Notes under the pieces: generated by a model
Told to the model about the DNA's origin: nothing
Seen by the model: the letters and a program-made list of their open reading frames with translations, nothing else
Databases searched by the model: none
NCBI RefSeq assembly: GCF_001420605.1
Contig: NZ_LJIZ01000003.1
Span: forward strand, 186,001-250,000
Direction of reading: 5' to 3'
DNA from: Bacillus sp. FJAT-25509
Lineage (GTDB): Bacteria > Bacillota > Bacilli > Bacillales > Bacillaceae_G
DNA: 64,000 nucleotides
In this document: positions 9,630 through 18,500 of the stretch, piece after piece
How positions within the stretch are numbered: position 1 is the stretch's first letter
Layout of the letters: each line of letters opens with the position of its first letter
Position numbers and translations under genes: made by a program

Positions 9630-10028
9630 TTAGAATAAAAATGCATCTAAAGCATATTTACCAGGACCGATTAAAGCTATACCAATCGCAACTGATAGCA
9701 ATGTTAAGTTGTATTCATATCCGTTAGCTGTTACCCATAAACCATTTCGCCCATGAACTTTAATAATTGCCATCACCATTGTTCCAGCAATCATGATTCC
9801 TGCAAGTGGCGTTAATAACCCTAAAGCCAACAATAATCCCCCAATTAATTCTGCTAAACCTGCGAAAAGTGCAACAACTACACCCGGTTTCATGCCAATT
9901 GATTCAAACCATCCTCCTGTACCTTTTAAACCATGACCACCGAACCAGCCAAATAATTTTTGAGCACCATGACCCACAAAAAGTAAACCGATTACTAAAC
10001 GAATAATTAATAAACCAATATTTATCAT
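9630..10028 (-). CDS. DoxX family membrane protein, MhqP/YdfP-like
   Basis: The 132-residue protein has four predicted membrane helices and the DoxX signature near the N-terminus (RLVIGLLFVGHGAQKLFGWFGG). ATG 10028 has AGGAGG upstream. Its promoter carries an operator that matches the B. subtilis MhqR box (10048-10065). In B. subtilis the MhqR regulon (mhqA, mhqNOP, mhqED, azoR2) includes a DoxX member, MhqP, and is induced by quinones. The protein probably acts in quinone or thiol-stress resistance; the molecular activity of DoxX proteins is poorly known. Confidence 0.85.
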   Translation of the reverse strand: MINIGLLIIRLVIGLLFVGHGAQKLFGWFGGHGLKGTGGWFESIGMKPGVVVALFAGLAELIGGLLLALGLLTPLAGIMIAGTMVMAIIKVHGRNGLWVTANGYEYNLTLLSVAIGIALIGPGKYALDAFLF

Positions 10029-10047
10029 ATTAAAATCCTCCTATTTT

Positions 10048-10065
10048 TATCTCTAATTCGAGATA
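10048..10065. promoter_or_regulatory. MhqR-like operator at the doxX promoter
   Basis: TATCTCTAATTCGAGATA is an 18-bp near-palindrome with ATCTC/GAGAT arms. It agrees closely with the published MhqR box (tATCTcgaAtTCgAGATa). On the minus strand a perfect -10 hexamer TATAAT (10064-10069) overlaps its outer edge, with only a weak -35. The operator therefore covers the transcription start, the expected place for repression. Confidence 0.7.
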
Positions 10066-10283
10066 TTATATTAAAAAAAATGATAGCTTAAACACATTAT
10101 TACTTACTTTTTTAAGTTGCACTATCTTTAGCTCATCAGAATAAAAGAATCAAACAATTTTTGAGCAGACTCATCCTATATTCAATACAATCGCTTCAAC
10201 TGTTAATGTCACATGTATTACACAAATGACTTTAAGAACAGTAATTCCTTATAATAAACCTCTTTGTCTTTATTATTTATGTG

Positions 10284-10359
10284 CACCTCCTGAAAATTAT
10301 TTCGAATTAAAATATCTTGAATCTGAGATAATAATAATACGTATAAACTTGATTGTCAA
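10284..10359 (-). promoter_or_regulatory. Second promoter with MhqR-like operator and an orphan ribosome site
   Basis: On the minus strand TTGACA and TATTAT are separated by exactly 17 bases. They are followed at once by a second MhqR-like box (10313-10330, TATCTTGAATCTGAGATA) and then by a strong ribosome site AGGAGGTG (10284-10291). No open reading frame follows; the first frame closes within about 20 codons and lacks a standard start. It is either a remnant of a lost quinone-response gene or a long-leader second promoter for doxX. Confidence 0.6.
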
Positions 10360-10661
10360 TATGATTAATCTAATTTGAATTATTTAAAATAATTTATTTT
10401 ATGAAATGAACTCAAGTTTACCTATTTATAGGTTATCCTAATACAATGAACTGATACATATTAAGGAAATCGCTTTGTTCTCCCCTTTTCTATAAATAAC
10501 TATTTTTGTACAAGTTTAGAGTGATCATTCTAGGTTCTTTCTAAAATTTTTTTGAATAAATCATTAATAGGTGTTGATTACTTGATGTTTTTAGTTTGAT
10601 CGCTTAATGATACGTTTTTTGCCGGACGAATTACAATTAAAAGTAATGGGGGTAAATCGCG
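10360..10661. other. Intergenic stretch without a recognised gene
   Basis: A+T-rich DNA between the MhqR-like promoter and the leader peptide of the YwaF-like gene. No ORF with a ribosome site, terminator or strong repeat is visible. Confidence 0.4.
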
Positions 10662-10709
10662 TTGAAAACAAGTGTATTTTACTACATGAAGGATAGTATA
10701 GTTCAATGA
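10662..10709 (+). CDS. 15-residue leader peptide overlapping the YwaF-like gene
   Basis: A TTG codon at 10662 follows a strong ribosome site (GGGGG at 10648-10652) and opens a frame of 15 codons. It ends in TGA within the ATGA that contains the ATG of the next gene. The larger gene has only a poor ribosome site of its own, so this short frame may exist to couple its translation. The peptide starts MKTSVFYYMKD and resembles nothing known to me. Confidence 0.4.
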   Translation: MKTSVFYYMKDSIVQ

Positions 10710-11491
10710 CCTTTCAAATGTGGAGTCCATTCCATTTTTTATTTATGGCAAGTCCATTTCTATTTGTCACTTTGTTTTATTTTCTATTTAGGCGCTGTAA
10801 CCATCAGACGTTACGTTTGATTGGGATGGGGTTCTCTTTTATTGGGATCGCTCTTTTAGTTGGTCGGAATATAGAAATTTATCACAAAATGAATCAGATC
10901 TCACCTGAAGAAATCCCATTACAAATTTGTCATTTCGCTAATTTTATTTTATTTTTTGCTTTTTTATTTGAAAGTGAATTGCTATTTTCAATTGCATTTT
11001 GTTTCAACTTTCCCGCTGCTTTAGTAAGCATAATATTTGCTAACGGTCTTTCAAACTATCATACTCTCCTTACATGGCAAGGAATGGCGTATCTTTGGGG
11101 GCATATGCTAATCGTAGGAATTGTTTTGTGGGCGTTCTTCAATAATATGGTTGTAATTAATTTGAAAATTTTGCGAAAAACAATGACGCTCATCATTGCA
11201 TTGTACATTTTATTAATCTTTGTAAATAATTTGTTTATGAAATGGATGGAGCCTTTTACATCTAATTACTTTTATACAATCGCTCCTGAAAAAGGAACAC
11301 CATTAGAATATTTTTACAATCTAGGTAAAGAAACAACAACTTTCGGACTTCACTATAACCTAGTGTATTTATTGCTCCTACTTCTAGTTGGGCTTTTTGT
11401 TGTTTTTTTCTTTTATTTAAACTATCTATTTTTGAATTTATTAAAAAACAGTAAAATGAAGAATCTTAATGAGCAGCATTATATGAAGTAG
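10706..11491 (+). CDS. YwaF/TIGR02206-type integral membrane protein
   Basis: The 261-residue protein has about six to seven membrane helices. It carries the TIGR02206 pattern, with an N-terminal WSPFHFLF segment and the central EIPLQICHFANFILFFAFLFES motif, as in B. subtilis YwaF. Its function is unknown. The start ATG 10706 lies inside the stop of a 15-codon leader frame. It converges on fabF with a shared terminator. Confidence 0.75.
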   Translation: MTFQMWSPFHFLFMASPFLFVTLFYFLFRRCNHQTLRLIGMGFSFIGIALLVGRNIEIYHKMNQISPEEIPLQICHFANFILFFAFLFESELLFSIAFCFNFPAALVSIIFANGLSNYHTLLTWQGMAYLWGHMLIVGIVLWAFFNNMVVINLKILRKTMTLIIALYILLIFVNNLFMKWMEPFTSNYFYTIAPEKGTPLEYFYNLGKETTTFGLHYNLVYLLLLLLVGLFVVFFFYLNYLFLNLLKNSKMKNLNEQHYMK

Positions 11492-11551
11492 GCATAGAAT
11501 TATGGTCTATTTAAAAAGCAAAAATTTTTGTTGTATTTTTTCACTAATATA

Positions 11552-11578
11552 AAGCCTCTTACTTATAAGAGGCTTTTA
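11552..11578. terminator. Bidirectional terminator
   Basis: The perfect stem AAAGCCTCTT / AAGAGGCTTT, with T-runs on both strands, serves the convergent YwaF-like and fabF-like genes. Confidence 0.85.
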
Positions 11579-11609
11579 GACTGTTGATAAATAGAAACTA
11601 CAATTTAAC

Positions 11610-12845
11610 TTAAACGTACTTTTTCAATACAATGGCAGAATTATGACCACCGAAGCCGAATGAGTTTGAAATACCAATGTTTAATTCTTTTTTCCTTGGC
11701 CCTTTTGATACATAGTCTAAATCACAAACAGGATCTGGCTTGGTTAAGTTGATTGTAGGAGGAATAATCCCTTCTTGAAGACTTTTTACTAAAGCTATTG
11801 CCTCTACTCCTCCTGCTGCGCCAAGCATATGTCCTAGCATTGATTTGTTTGCTGTAACTGGAATATTATAAGCATGTTCGCCAAACAGTTTTTTTATTGC
11901 CAGCGTTTCAGAATGATCACCGAGTGGGGTACTTGTTGCATGTGCACTAATGACATCCACATCTTGTAATGCTATTTCCGCTCTATTTAAAGCATTTCTC
12001 ATCGCTAAAAACGCTCCTCGACCTTCTGGGTGAGTTGCAACCATATGATATGCATCTGAACTTGCTCCATAACCAATTACCTCACATAAGATTGGCGCAT
12101 TTCTATTTACTGCGTGTTCCAATGATTCTAACACTAAAACCCCCGCACCTTCACTCATTACAAATCCATCTCTATTGGCATCAAAAGGTCGACTTGATGA
12201 AGCAGGTTCTGTATTAGTTGATAATGCCTTAGCGTTTCCAAAACTAGCTAAAGATAATTGAGTTATAGCAGCTTCTGTACCACCCGCAAAAATAACATCT
12301 GCTTCTCCGTTACGAATTGTATTGAATGCTTCTCCAATTGATGAATTTCCTATAGAACATGCAGTTACTGGTGATAAAGATGGACCAAGTGCACCTAATC
12401 TTATACTTATTTGAGCTGCTGCCGCGTTTGATATCATCATCGGTACTAAACTTGGACTAACTCTCCCTGGTCCTCTCTCATTTAATAAATTTACATTTTC
12501 GATAAATGTATTAATCCCACCAATTCCGGATCCTACATATACTCCTAAACGTTCAAGGTCCATTTTTTCTAATTGTAATTGTGAACTTTCCAAAGCTTGT
12601 TCAGCGGCTGCTAAGGCAAATTGACAAAAACGATCTAATTTTCTTGCTTCCTTTCTTCCCCATCTTTCTTCAGCATCAAAGTCACGGACAATACCTGCTA
12701 CTTTCGTTTTAATATTTGATACATCAATCGTATCAATCGTAGTGATACCTGATTTTCCGTTAATTAAGTTATTCCAAACTGTATCTACATCATTTCCTAG
12801 AGGAGAGATAACACCCATACCTGTAATAACAATTCTTCTCATCAT
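11610..12845 (-). CDS. fabF: 3-oxoacyl-ACP synthase II paralogue (FabF-like)
   Basis: The 411-residue thiolase-fold protein condenses malonyl-ACP with acyl-ACP in fatty acid synthesis. The triad is intact: Cys163, His302 (AHATSTPLGD) and His339, with Lys334 in NKSMLGHMLGAAGG. The residues after the nucleophile are unusual. ACSIGNSSIG replaces the ACATGTNAIG found in the housekeeping FabF of Bacillus, and fabH is not adjacent. It is therefore probably a second, specialised synthase, for example for unusual acyl chains. It is divergent from an MmyB-like regulator across a 104-bp promoter region. Confidence 0.88.
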   Translation of the reverse strand: MMRRIVITGMGVISPLGNDVDTVWNNLINGKSGITTIDTIDVSNIKTKVAGIVRDFDAEERWGRKEARKLDRFCQFALAAAEQALESSQLQLEKMDLERLGVYVGSGIGGINTFIENVNLLNERGPGRVSPSLVPMMISNAAAAQISIRLGALGPSLSPVTACSIGNSSIGEAFNTIRNGEADVIFAGGTEAAITQLSLASFGNAKALSTNTEPASSSRPFDANRDGFVMSEGAGVLVLESLEHAVNRNAPILCEVIGYGASSDAYHMVATHPEGRGAFLAMRNALNRAEIALQDVDVISAHATSTPLGDHSETLAIKKLFGEHAYNIPVTANKSMLGHMLGAAGGVEAIALVKSLQEGIIPPTINLTKPDPVCDLDYVSKGPRKKELNIGISNSFGFGGHNSAIVLKKYV

Positions 12846-12911
12846 AAGATCTCCAATCGTTTTTTCTTTATTTTAACGTGTATTTATCCTATTACAAGTT
12901 GTAGTTTATCC

Positions 12912-12928
12912 TAGTATAATTTATACTA
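12912..12928. promoter_or_regulatory. Palindromic operator in the fabF / regulator promoter region
   Basis: TAGTATAATTTATACTA is a perfect palindrome around a central T. It overlaps a TATAAT-like -10 for the rightward regulator gene, and two TTTATCCTA copies lie just to the left (around 12891 and 12905). It is a likely binding site for the neighbouring regulator. Confidence 0.45.
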
Positions 12929-12949
12929 CGTTCAGAAAGGAGTTATGAA

Positions 12950-13789
12950 ATGAATCGAGAAACACGACTTGAAGCACTGTCAGAATTTCTAAAAACTCAG
13001 CGTTCAAAATTAAATCCGCAAATGGTAGGATTACCAGTTGGAACTCGCAGAAGAACCCCTGGTCTTCGTAGAGAAGAGGTTGCCGGGTTAGCAGGAGTAA
13101 GTACCACATGGTATACATGGCTAGAACAAGGAAGAGATATAACAGTATCTAATTCCGTATTAGACGCCATTTCTGATGCATTACAATTAAATAAAGATGA
13201 ACGAAATTATTTATATGCACTTGCATTACCTGAAGCTGAAAAACGCTCATTTTCAAATGAAGAAGATACAGCCATTAGTCCAGCTTTGACTAAAATATTA
13301 AATGAGCTTCGGAACTGTCCGATCATTATTTCAGATCGAAGGTGCCATATTGTTGGTTGGAATCCAGCAGCTGCTCACGTATTTTTAGATTTCGAACAAA
13401 TTCCAAAAGAGGAACGAAATCTTATACAATTGCTCTTCTCCAGAAAAGAATTTAAAAGTTTAGCAGTGAATTGGGAGCATTTTGTGAAAGGCTTTTTAGC
13501 AATTTTCCGCACTTATTACGGACAATATGTAGGGGATCAATGGTACACTTCCTTTATTAATGAAATGGAACAAAATTTCCCAGAATTTCATGAACTCTGG
13601 AATGAGAGCGAAGTAAGTTCGGCGCCAGATGTATTAATTGAGTTTCGACACGCAAAAGCAGGAAAAATGCTTTTTAACTTAACATCCTTACAAGTCCAAG
13701 GAAACATTGATTTAAGATGTAGTGTTTATACTCCTGTTGAAGATACAAATACAGAATCTAAATTAAGAAAAATGATGGGTAATGAGTAG
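12950..13789 (+). CDS. XRE-family regulator with MmyB-like ligand domain
   Basis: The 279-residue protein has an N-terminal helix-turn-helix (about 8-75; RRTPGLRREEVAGLAGVSTTWY is typical of MmyB-like proteins) and a C-terminal MmyB-like ligand-binding domain of PAS-like fold (about 105-265; ISDRRCHIVGWNPAAAHVF). ATG 12950 has AAAGGAG. A crystal structure of a relative contained a bound fatty acid, which fits the divergent fabF paralogue as a target. The ligand here is inferred. Confidence 0.85.
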   Translation: MNRETRLEALSEFLKTQRSKLNPQMVGLPVGTRRRTPGLRREEVAGLAGVSTTWYTWLEQGRDITVSNSVLDAISDALQLNKDERNYLYALALPEAEKRSFSNEEDTAISPALTKILNELRNCPIIISDRRCHIVGWNPAAAHVFLDFEQIPKEERNLIQLLFSRKEFKSLAVNWEHFVKGFLAIFRTYYGQYVGDQWYTSFINEMEQNFPEFHELWNESEVSSAPDVLIEFRHAKAGKMLFNLTSLQVQGNIDLRCSVYTPVEDTNTESKLRKMMGNE

Positions 13790-13824
13790 ATTTTTAATGT
13801 ACAAGAGTTTTGGAGATTTCCAAT

Positions 13825-13981
13825 GTCTTTTTTACTTACACATGAAGCTCTTATGAGTCACTTTATTTCGTATTTTTGCTTTTTTACTTACTCATGAAGC
13901 TCTTATGAGTTACTACTTTTAAATTTTTTGCCTTTTTACTTACTTATAAAGGCCTTATGAGTCACTTTATTTCATCATTTG
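13825..13981. repeat. Three tandem imperfect 52-53-bp repeats, each with a hairpin
   Basis: Units begin near 13825, 13878 and 13930. Each has a TTTTTACTTAC lead, a stem CTCAT...ATGAG with an inner AAG/CTT pair, and a trailing CACTTTATTTC-like part. In the third unit the inner stem changes to AAGG/CCTT, keeping the pairing. The array lies between the MmyB-like regulator and the TIR operon terminator. Its function is unknown. Confidence 0.8.
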
Positions 13982-14037
13982 CCTTGTCACTACAAATCAG
14001 TTTTAAAAAAATAGTAATAAAGATCATATAAAAACAA

Positions 14038-14070
14038 AAAAAAAGGGTAACTAATTTTAGTCACCCTTTT
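14038..14070 (-). terminator. Terminator of the TIR-like operon
   Basis: The stem AAAAGGGT-ACTAA / TTAGT-ACCCTTTT, with A/T runs, lies directly after the stop codon of the 60-residue ORF. Confidence 0.8.
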
Positions 14071-14073
14071 GCT

Positions 14074-14256
14074 TTAATATGCATTCATTTGATCTGGAGT
14101 TCCGTATTCTGCTTTACGACGAAGAACAACAATTGCTCTTTCAGTTTTACCATTAAAATCAGCAAGTCCTTTTTGGCCAATACCTTTTTCAACTTTTGGA
14201 TAGAAATCTTTTTTGGATTCCTTTTTAGCATCATTTAAGTTTATATACCTAGTCAT
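14074..14256 (-). CDS. Small protein of 60 residues, partner of the TIR-like protein
   Basis: This charged, soluble small protein (MTRYINLNDAKKESKKDFYP...) has no membrane helix and no recognised domain. Its ATG overlaps the TGA of the TIR-like gene (ATGA), so the two are made together. It precedes a good terminator. Close coupling to a TIR-type effector suggests an accessory, inhibitor or sensor role, but that is inference. It could also be a truncated remainder of a longer gene. Confidence 0.6.
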   Translation of the reverse strand: MTRYINLNDAKKESKKDFYPKVEKGIGQKGLADFNGKTERAIVVLRRKAEYGTPDQMNAY

Positions 14257-15275
14257 ACAGAAACACCTCCAAAAAGTTCGTTTATTGTTTTCATTAATCT
14301 TTTATTTCTTCCTAATAGGAAGTCTTTTTCATCTTCAGTTAGATCGATTGCTTCATACTCTTCACTTGAAAAAGTGACAGTTAGTACCATACTATTTTCA
14401 ATAGGATAGCATATTAAGTATGTATTGTAAAATTCACTTTTTTTAATAAAAATAATTTCGCTATTTAGATAACTATCGATCACAAAGATTCGATCATCAA
14501 CAATATCTTCATTGACATCAAAATAATAAAAATCGATTCTGGATTTTTTACCAGCAACATGTTTTAAACCGTCAGACCCTTCTACTTTCCATACACCTAC
14601 ATCAGCAATTTCATAACCTTCGGGTACACTATGCGCCCTTTTCAAATTATCTGATAAGAAGATCGCAACTTTATTTCGGTCTGATTTTAAAAGTTCTAAT
14701 GTTAGAAGTGTACTAAATTTAGCAACAACTTCACTTTCTTTTTTTTGTACGATTAAATCATCAATTTTATTTTGAAGATCAGGAAATATGCCTTTTTCTC
14801 TAATCTTTCTCTTTATTTTAATACAAGCTCCAGCCACTTCTTGAACTATATCCTTATCATCACGTATATCATATTTTAATGAATTAAGACCGGTTAAATC
14901 CGAAAGCAAATGGTAGTTTAGCGGTTCTATAGAGTTTTTATGTACTATGCCTTTAGTATCGTTTGGCATAATGTAAAAAACCCGTCCTCTTTTTAAACGC
15001 CCCCAAAAAAGTCCCATCTCAAACATTGTATTATCTCTTGTTGCTAAATATTTCTCATTTCGAATTTCCATAATATCGTCTGGAGTAAATATGAATACTG
15101 CAAAGTCATTTGTATCTAGTTGCTTTTCTAAATCATCCATTGTGTACTCTAGTTCTTCAAAAGCATTCATCCACATTGTGACTTCCGTATCTCTTTTTAG
15201 TCCTTCAAATACGGCTTCAACATACTGAATAGCTTCAGCTGAAGAACCAATAAACACTCTTGGTTTCCTCACCAT
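14253..15275 (-). CDS. TIR-like (PF10137-type) protein with a C-terminal sensor-like domain
   Basis: The 340-residue protein starts at ATG 15275 (GGAGG 11 bases upstream; an in-frame GTG at 15293 lies inside that ribosome site). Residues 5-137 form a TIR-like domain of the kind found in CBASS and Pycsar effectors: KPRVFIGSSAEA, FTPDDIMEIR, and RDNTMFEMGLFWGRL with the probable NADase glutamate Glu86. Residues about 165-335 form a separate alpha/beta domain, perhaps GAF-like (KSRIDFYYFDVNEDIV...IDLTEDEKDFLL). No cyclic-nucleotide synthase is nearby, so the trigger is unknown. It is the first gene of a two-gene operon with a 60-residue ORF, and a candidate defence effector. Confidence 0.8.
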   Translation of the reverse strand: MVRKPRVFIGSSAEAIQYVEAVFEGLKRDTEVTMWMNAFEELEYTMDDLEKQLDTNDFAVFIFTPDDIMEIRNEKYLATRDNTMFEMGLFWGRLKRGRVFYIMPNDTKGIVHKNSIEPLNYHLLSDLTGLNSLKYDIRDDKDIVQEVAGACIKIKRKIREKGIFPDLQNKIDDLIVQKKESEVVAKFSTLLTLELLKSDRNKVAIFLSDNLKRAHSVPEGYEIADVGVWKVEGSDGLKHVAGKKSRIDFYYFDVNEDIVDDRIFVIDSYLNSEIIFIKKSEFYNTYLICYPIENSMVLTVTFSSEEYEAIDLTEDEKDFLLGRNKRLMKTINELFGGVSV

Positions 15276-15320
15276 AAATACTAGATCCTCCACTTTTCAA
15301 TCACTAATTATTACATAATA

Positions 15321-15355
15321 AATAGGTTGGCCAATGAAATGACCAACTTATTTTT
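15321..15355. terminator. Hairpin in the leader of the TIR-like operon
   Basis: A ten-pair stem (AATAGGTTGG / CCAACTTATT, one G-T pair) is followed by a T-run on the plus strand. No plus-strand gene precedes it. For the leftward TIR transcript it would lie in the 5' leader, so it may be an attenuator or simply a barrier. Confidence 0.4.
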
Positions 15356-15466
15356 GTTTAATTTTACCAAATTAATAGATAAAACGTCTATATTATTCAA
15401 AATATTTCACAAAATTTGTTGCCTTTTTTCCCTTAGTAATGATAATTAAACAAATCTAAGTTCAAA

Positions 15467-15505
15467 AAAAATCCCGATATACTCAAAAGAGCAATCAGGA
15501 TTTTT
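15467..15505 (-). terminator. Terminator of the subtilase gene
   Basis: The stem AAAATCC-GAT / ATC-GGATTTTT is followed by a long T-run on the minus strand, directly after the protease stop codon. Confidence 0.8.
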
Positions 15506-15521
15506 GTTTTGCTAAAGATTA

Positions 15522-18500
15522 TTATTTAACTAAAGAAAACTGAGTTAATTTAAATGAATCTACATTTATTAACTTGTTTGTTGCAGCTTGAGATTTTGTA
15601 CCAGTAGCAACGATTTTAATTGTGTGAGCTTTATTTGCTAGATTTTGTAGATTAAAAACATTTACTTTATATTTACGGCTAGAAGAGTAAAGGTCAATTT
15701 GCTTTATTTTTTTACCATCAATATAAATATCAGCTTTACCCATATTCTTATCTTTTAAAGCGAATACAGTAATACCTGTACCACTAAAATTGTATTGAAG
15801 CGATCCAGTAGATCCTTTTGTTTGATTAATAGAGCCGCCAGAAGCGCTCTTATAATTTAACTTACTCCAAGTTCCAGAGTATTTTACATTAGAATCATTG
15901 TTTTCTACTGATTTCGTTGTTTGCACTGAAATATTTATACTATATTGGCCAGAGCCTGTTATAGCAGAAGGAACGATATAGTACATTCCATTTTTTGTTG
16001 GTTTAAAGACAATTTTTTCAGTAGACGTGCTACTAGCAGACTTTTTCAATTCTTTCGTACCATAAATAGTTGATGTTCCAATGTTGTATAATGAAAGATC
16101 AAAGTTTGCATTAGTAGGGCCTGTTAACGTAATTTCATATGTTTTGCCCGCGACTAAGTTTTTAGCCCAAACATCTTTAAAGTCGTTTGCGGCAGTATTA
16201 AGACTTCCTTTTGCAGTACCTGTTATATATTGTCTTCCATTAATATCATCATCGTAAACGTACGAAATTGGTGATGAAAAAGGTGTTTCTTTATTATTTG
16301 TATTAATAGTTACGACATAGTCGTATTTTCTGCCTGGTTTTGCAGTCTTATCCATATAAGGTGCTGTCTTGGTGTTATTTATTTTTGTATAGTTTTTTTC
16401 CGTAGACTCTTTGCGGTAAATATTATATGAGTCAGCCCAGCTCTTAGCTGTCCATGAAATAACAGGATATTTCATTTTAGTGTCAAAAGATGTTTTCAAT
16501 GTAATAGGATTTTCTTTTACAACAAATTTATCCAAATTGATCCCAGTAGCTGATTTTCTTGCCGCTGGATCACTTTTTCCAGTCCACACTATTCTTATAG
16601 AGTGATTGCCAAAAGTATTAAATTCATACTTCAATAAACTTTGCTTCGATTTGAAGGTGCTATCATAAAGCGATTTTGATGCAAACTTATTGCCGTCTAT
16701 ATATACATCGGCAATTCCTTGCGAAGGATCTTTAAAACCTTGCCATTCAATGCTAGACCCGACAAAAGAAAACCTAACTTCTCCTTTAGAATTAAGTACC
16801 CCTGCCATTTCTTCTGAGAATTGTGGATTCATTTTTGGCATCCAATCTCCATCTAAAGTCACAAAGCTAGAATCATCTTCATACGATCCATCGAAATTAC
16901 CAGTGTAAAGTTTATAGTTTCCTGTACCTTTGTAATCGTGGACATTTAGAAAATAAATGCCAGTTCTAGGAGCTATAAAGTTTATCTTTTCATTCGATGA
17001 ATTGACGTTCTCTGAGTATGCAACCATTCCATTTTTATTATTTACGCTAGTTGTGGATTCATTGTAAACATACAAATCAAAATCGGTTCCTGCTTCACCA
17101 TTTAATGAGAATGTGATTCCTTGTCCTTCTTTTAATGACAATGCATAAACATCGTCTTTATCACCAGCGTTATTAGGTGTTTTTTCTTCTAATCTGCCAT
17201 CTTTAACAAATTTATCTAATTGAACACCTGGTGTATCATTGTCATCAAATTTATCAAGATCCGATGCTCTAATAATATTTCCAGTACCTACAAGTCCTTT
17301 TAGGTTTTCTAGCTTCTTTCCTTTTGCACTAGTATATAGTTTAAGCATCTCTGGTGACATGTTCGGATTTAAACCTAATAAAATAGCAGCAGCACCCGTA
17401 GTATGTGGAGTTGCCATAGATGTTCCACTATAATAATCATATGCTTGTGAATAATCAGAAACATATTCTGAATTTATGACTGCCTTTGAATTATTAGATT
17501 GAAGAAAATCAGCGAAATAGTATGGAAAATCATACCTATTTACATTTAAATTAGTATTTTCATAGATTCCACCAGATAATCCTTTTACATTCAAACTTGG
17601 ACCCATATCTGGGTATACATTTAAACCTAAAGTATCCTTAACAAATGGTGATTTTTCTTGTCCTGATAAGGCGTTAACACCTGATAATAATAATTTACCA
17701 CCATTTGAAAGATAATTTTTTAACATGTCTGTATCAGATTTAGTTAAAGTTGTACCTTCATCAGATATTATTCCAAGCCCGTTACCAGTATACCAAACTA
17801 CAGCTTCGTAGGAGGATAACTCGGTACTGCTCTTGTAATCTGAAAGAGAGGATTCAGAACTTATTGTTACCTTATCCACGTTAGGCAACAGTTCATTATA
17901 TATTGGTGAATAGTCTTTAAATATCTTTGAAAGTTCTGGTTCGTTGAATAATTGAGCAAGATCATGTTCATCATCTTGAACAAGTAAAATTTTCTTTTTA
18001 TCCGTTATATCTAAATAACTTAAAGCTTTGTCAAAAGCAGCTTGTCTTTCTGAGTCTGTAGTTTCTTCGGACCCTATTTTTTCGTAGCCTATTCCATCAA
18101 ATATTGCCTTGTAATTATCTCCAGAAATTTGTGCCGATGCTCCAGCTCCACCTTTAATATTCAATTTTGCTATAATTTCATCGATTGGGTATTTAGGAAC
18201 TGAGCTTAAAATGTCAACTCCAGGAGCAGCAACATCAACAGATTCCGCACCATAATTTGAGAAAGGTGCTAAGTTACCTTTGTTATCAACAGCAGCTACA
18301 GATAAGATATTAGAACTTTCATAGCTTGCAGGATAAGCTCCCTCTTCATCATTATCCATTCCATCATTACCTGCAGCAGCTACAAATAAGCTATTGGAAT
18401 TTTCAATTGCTTCTTCAAGTAATGGATCGTATTCTCCGCCACCCCAGCTGTTATTTGTGATTTTAACTCCCATATTCTTAGCATATTCGATCGCATCAAT

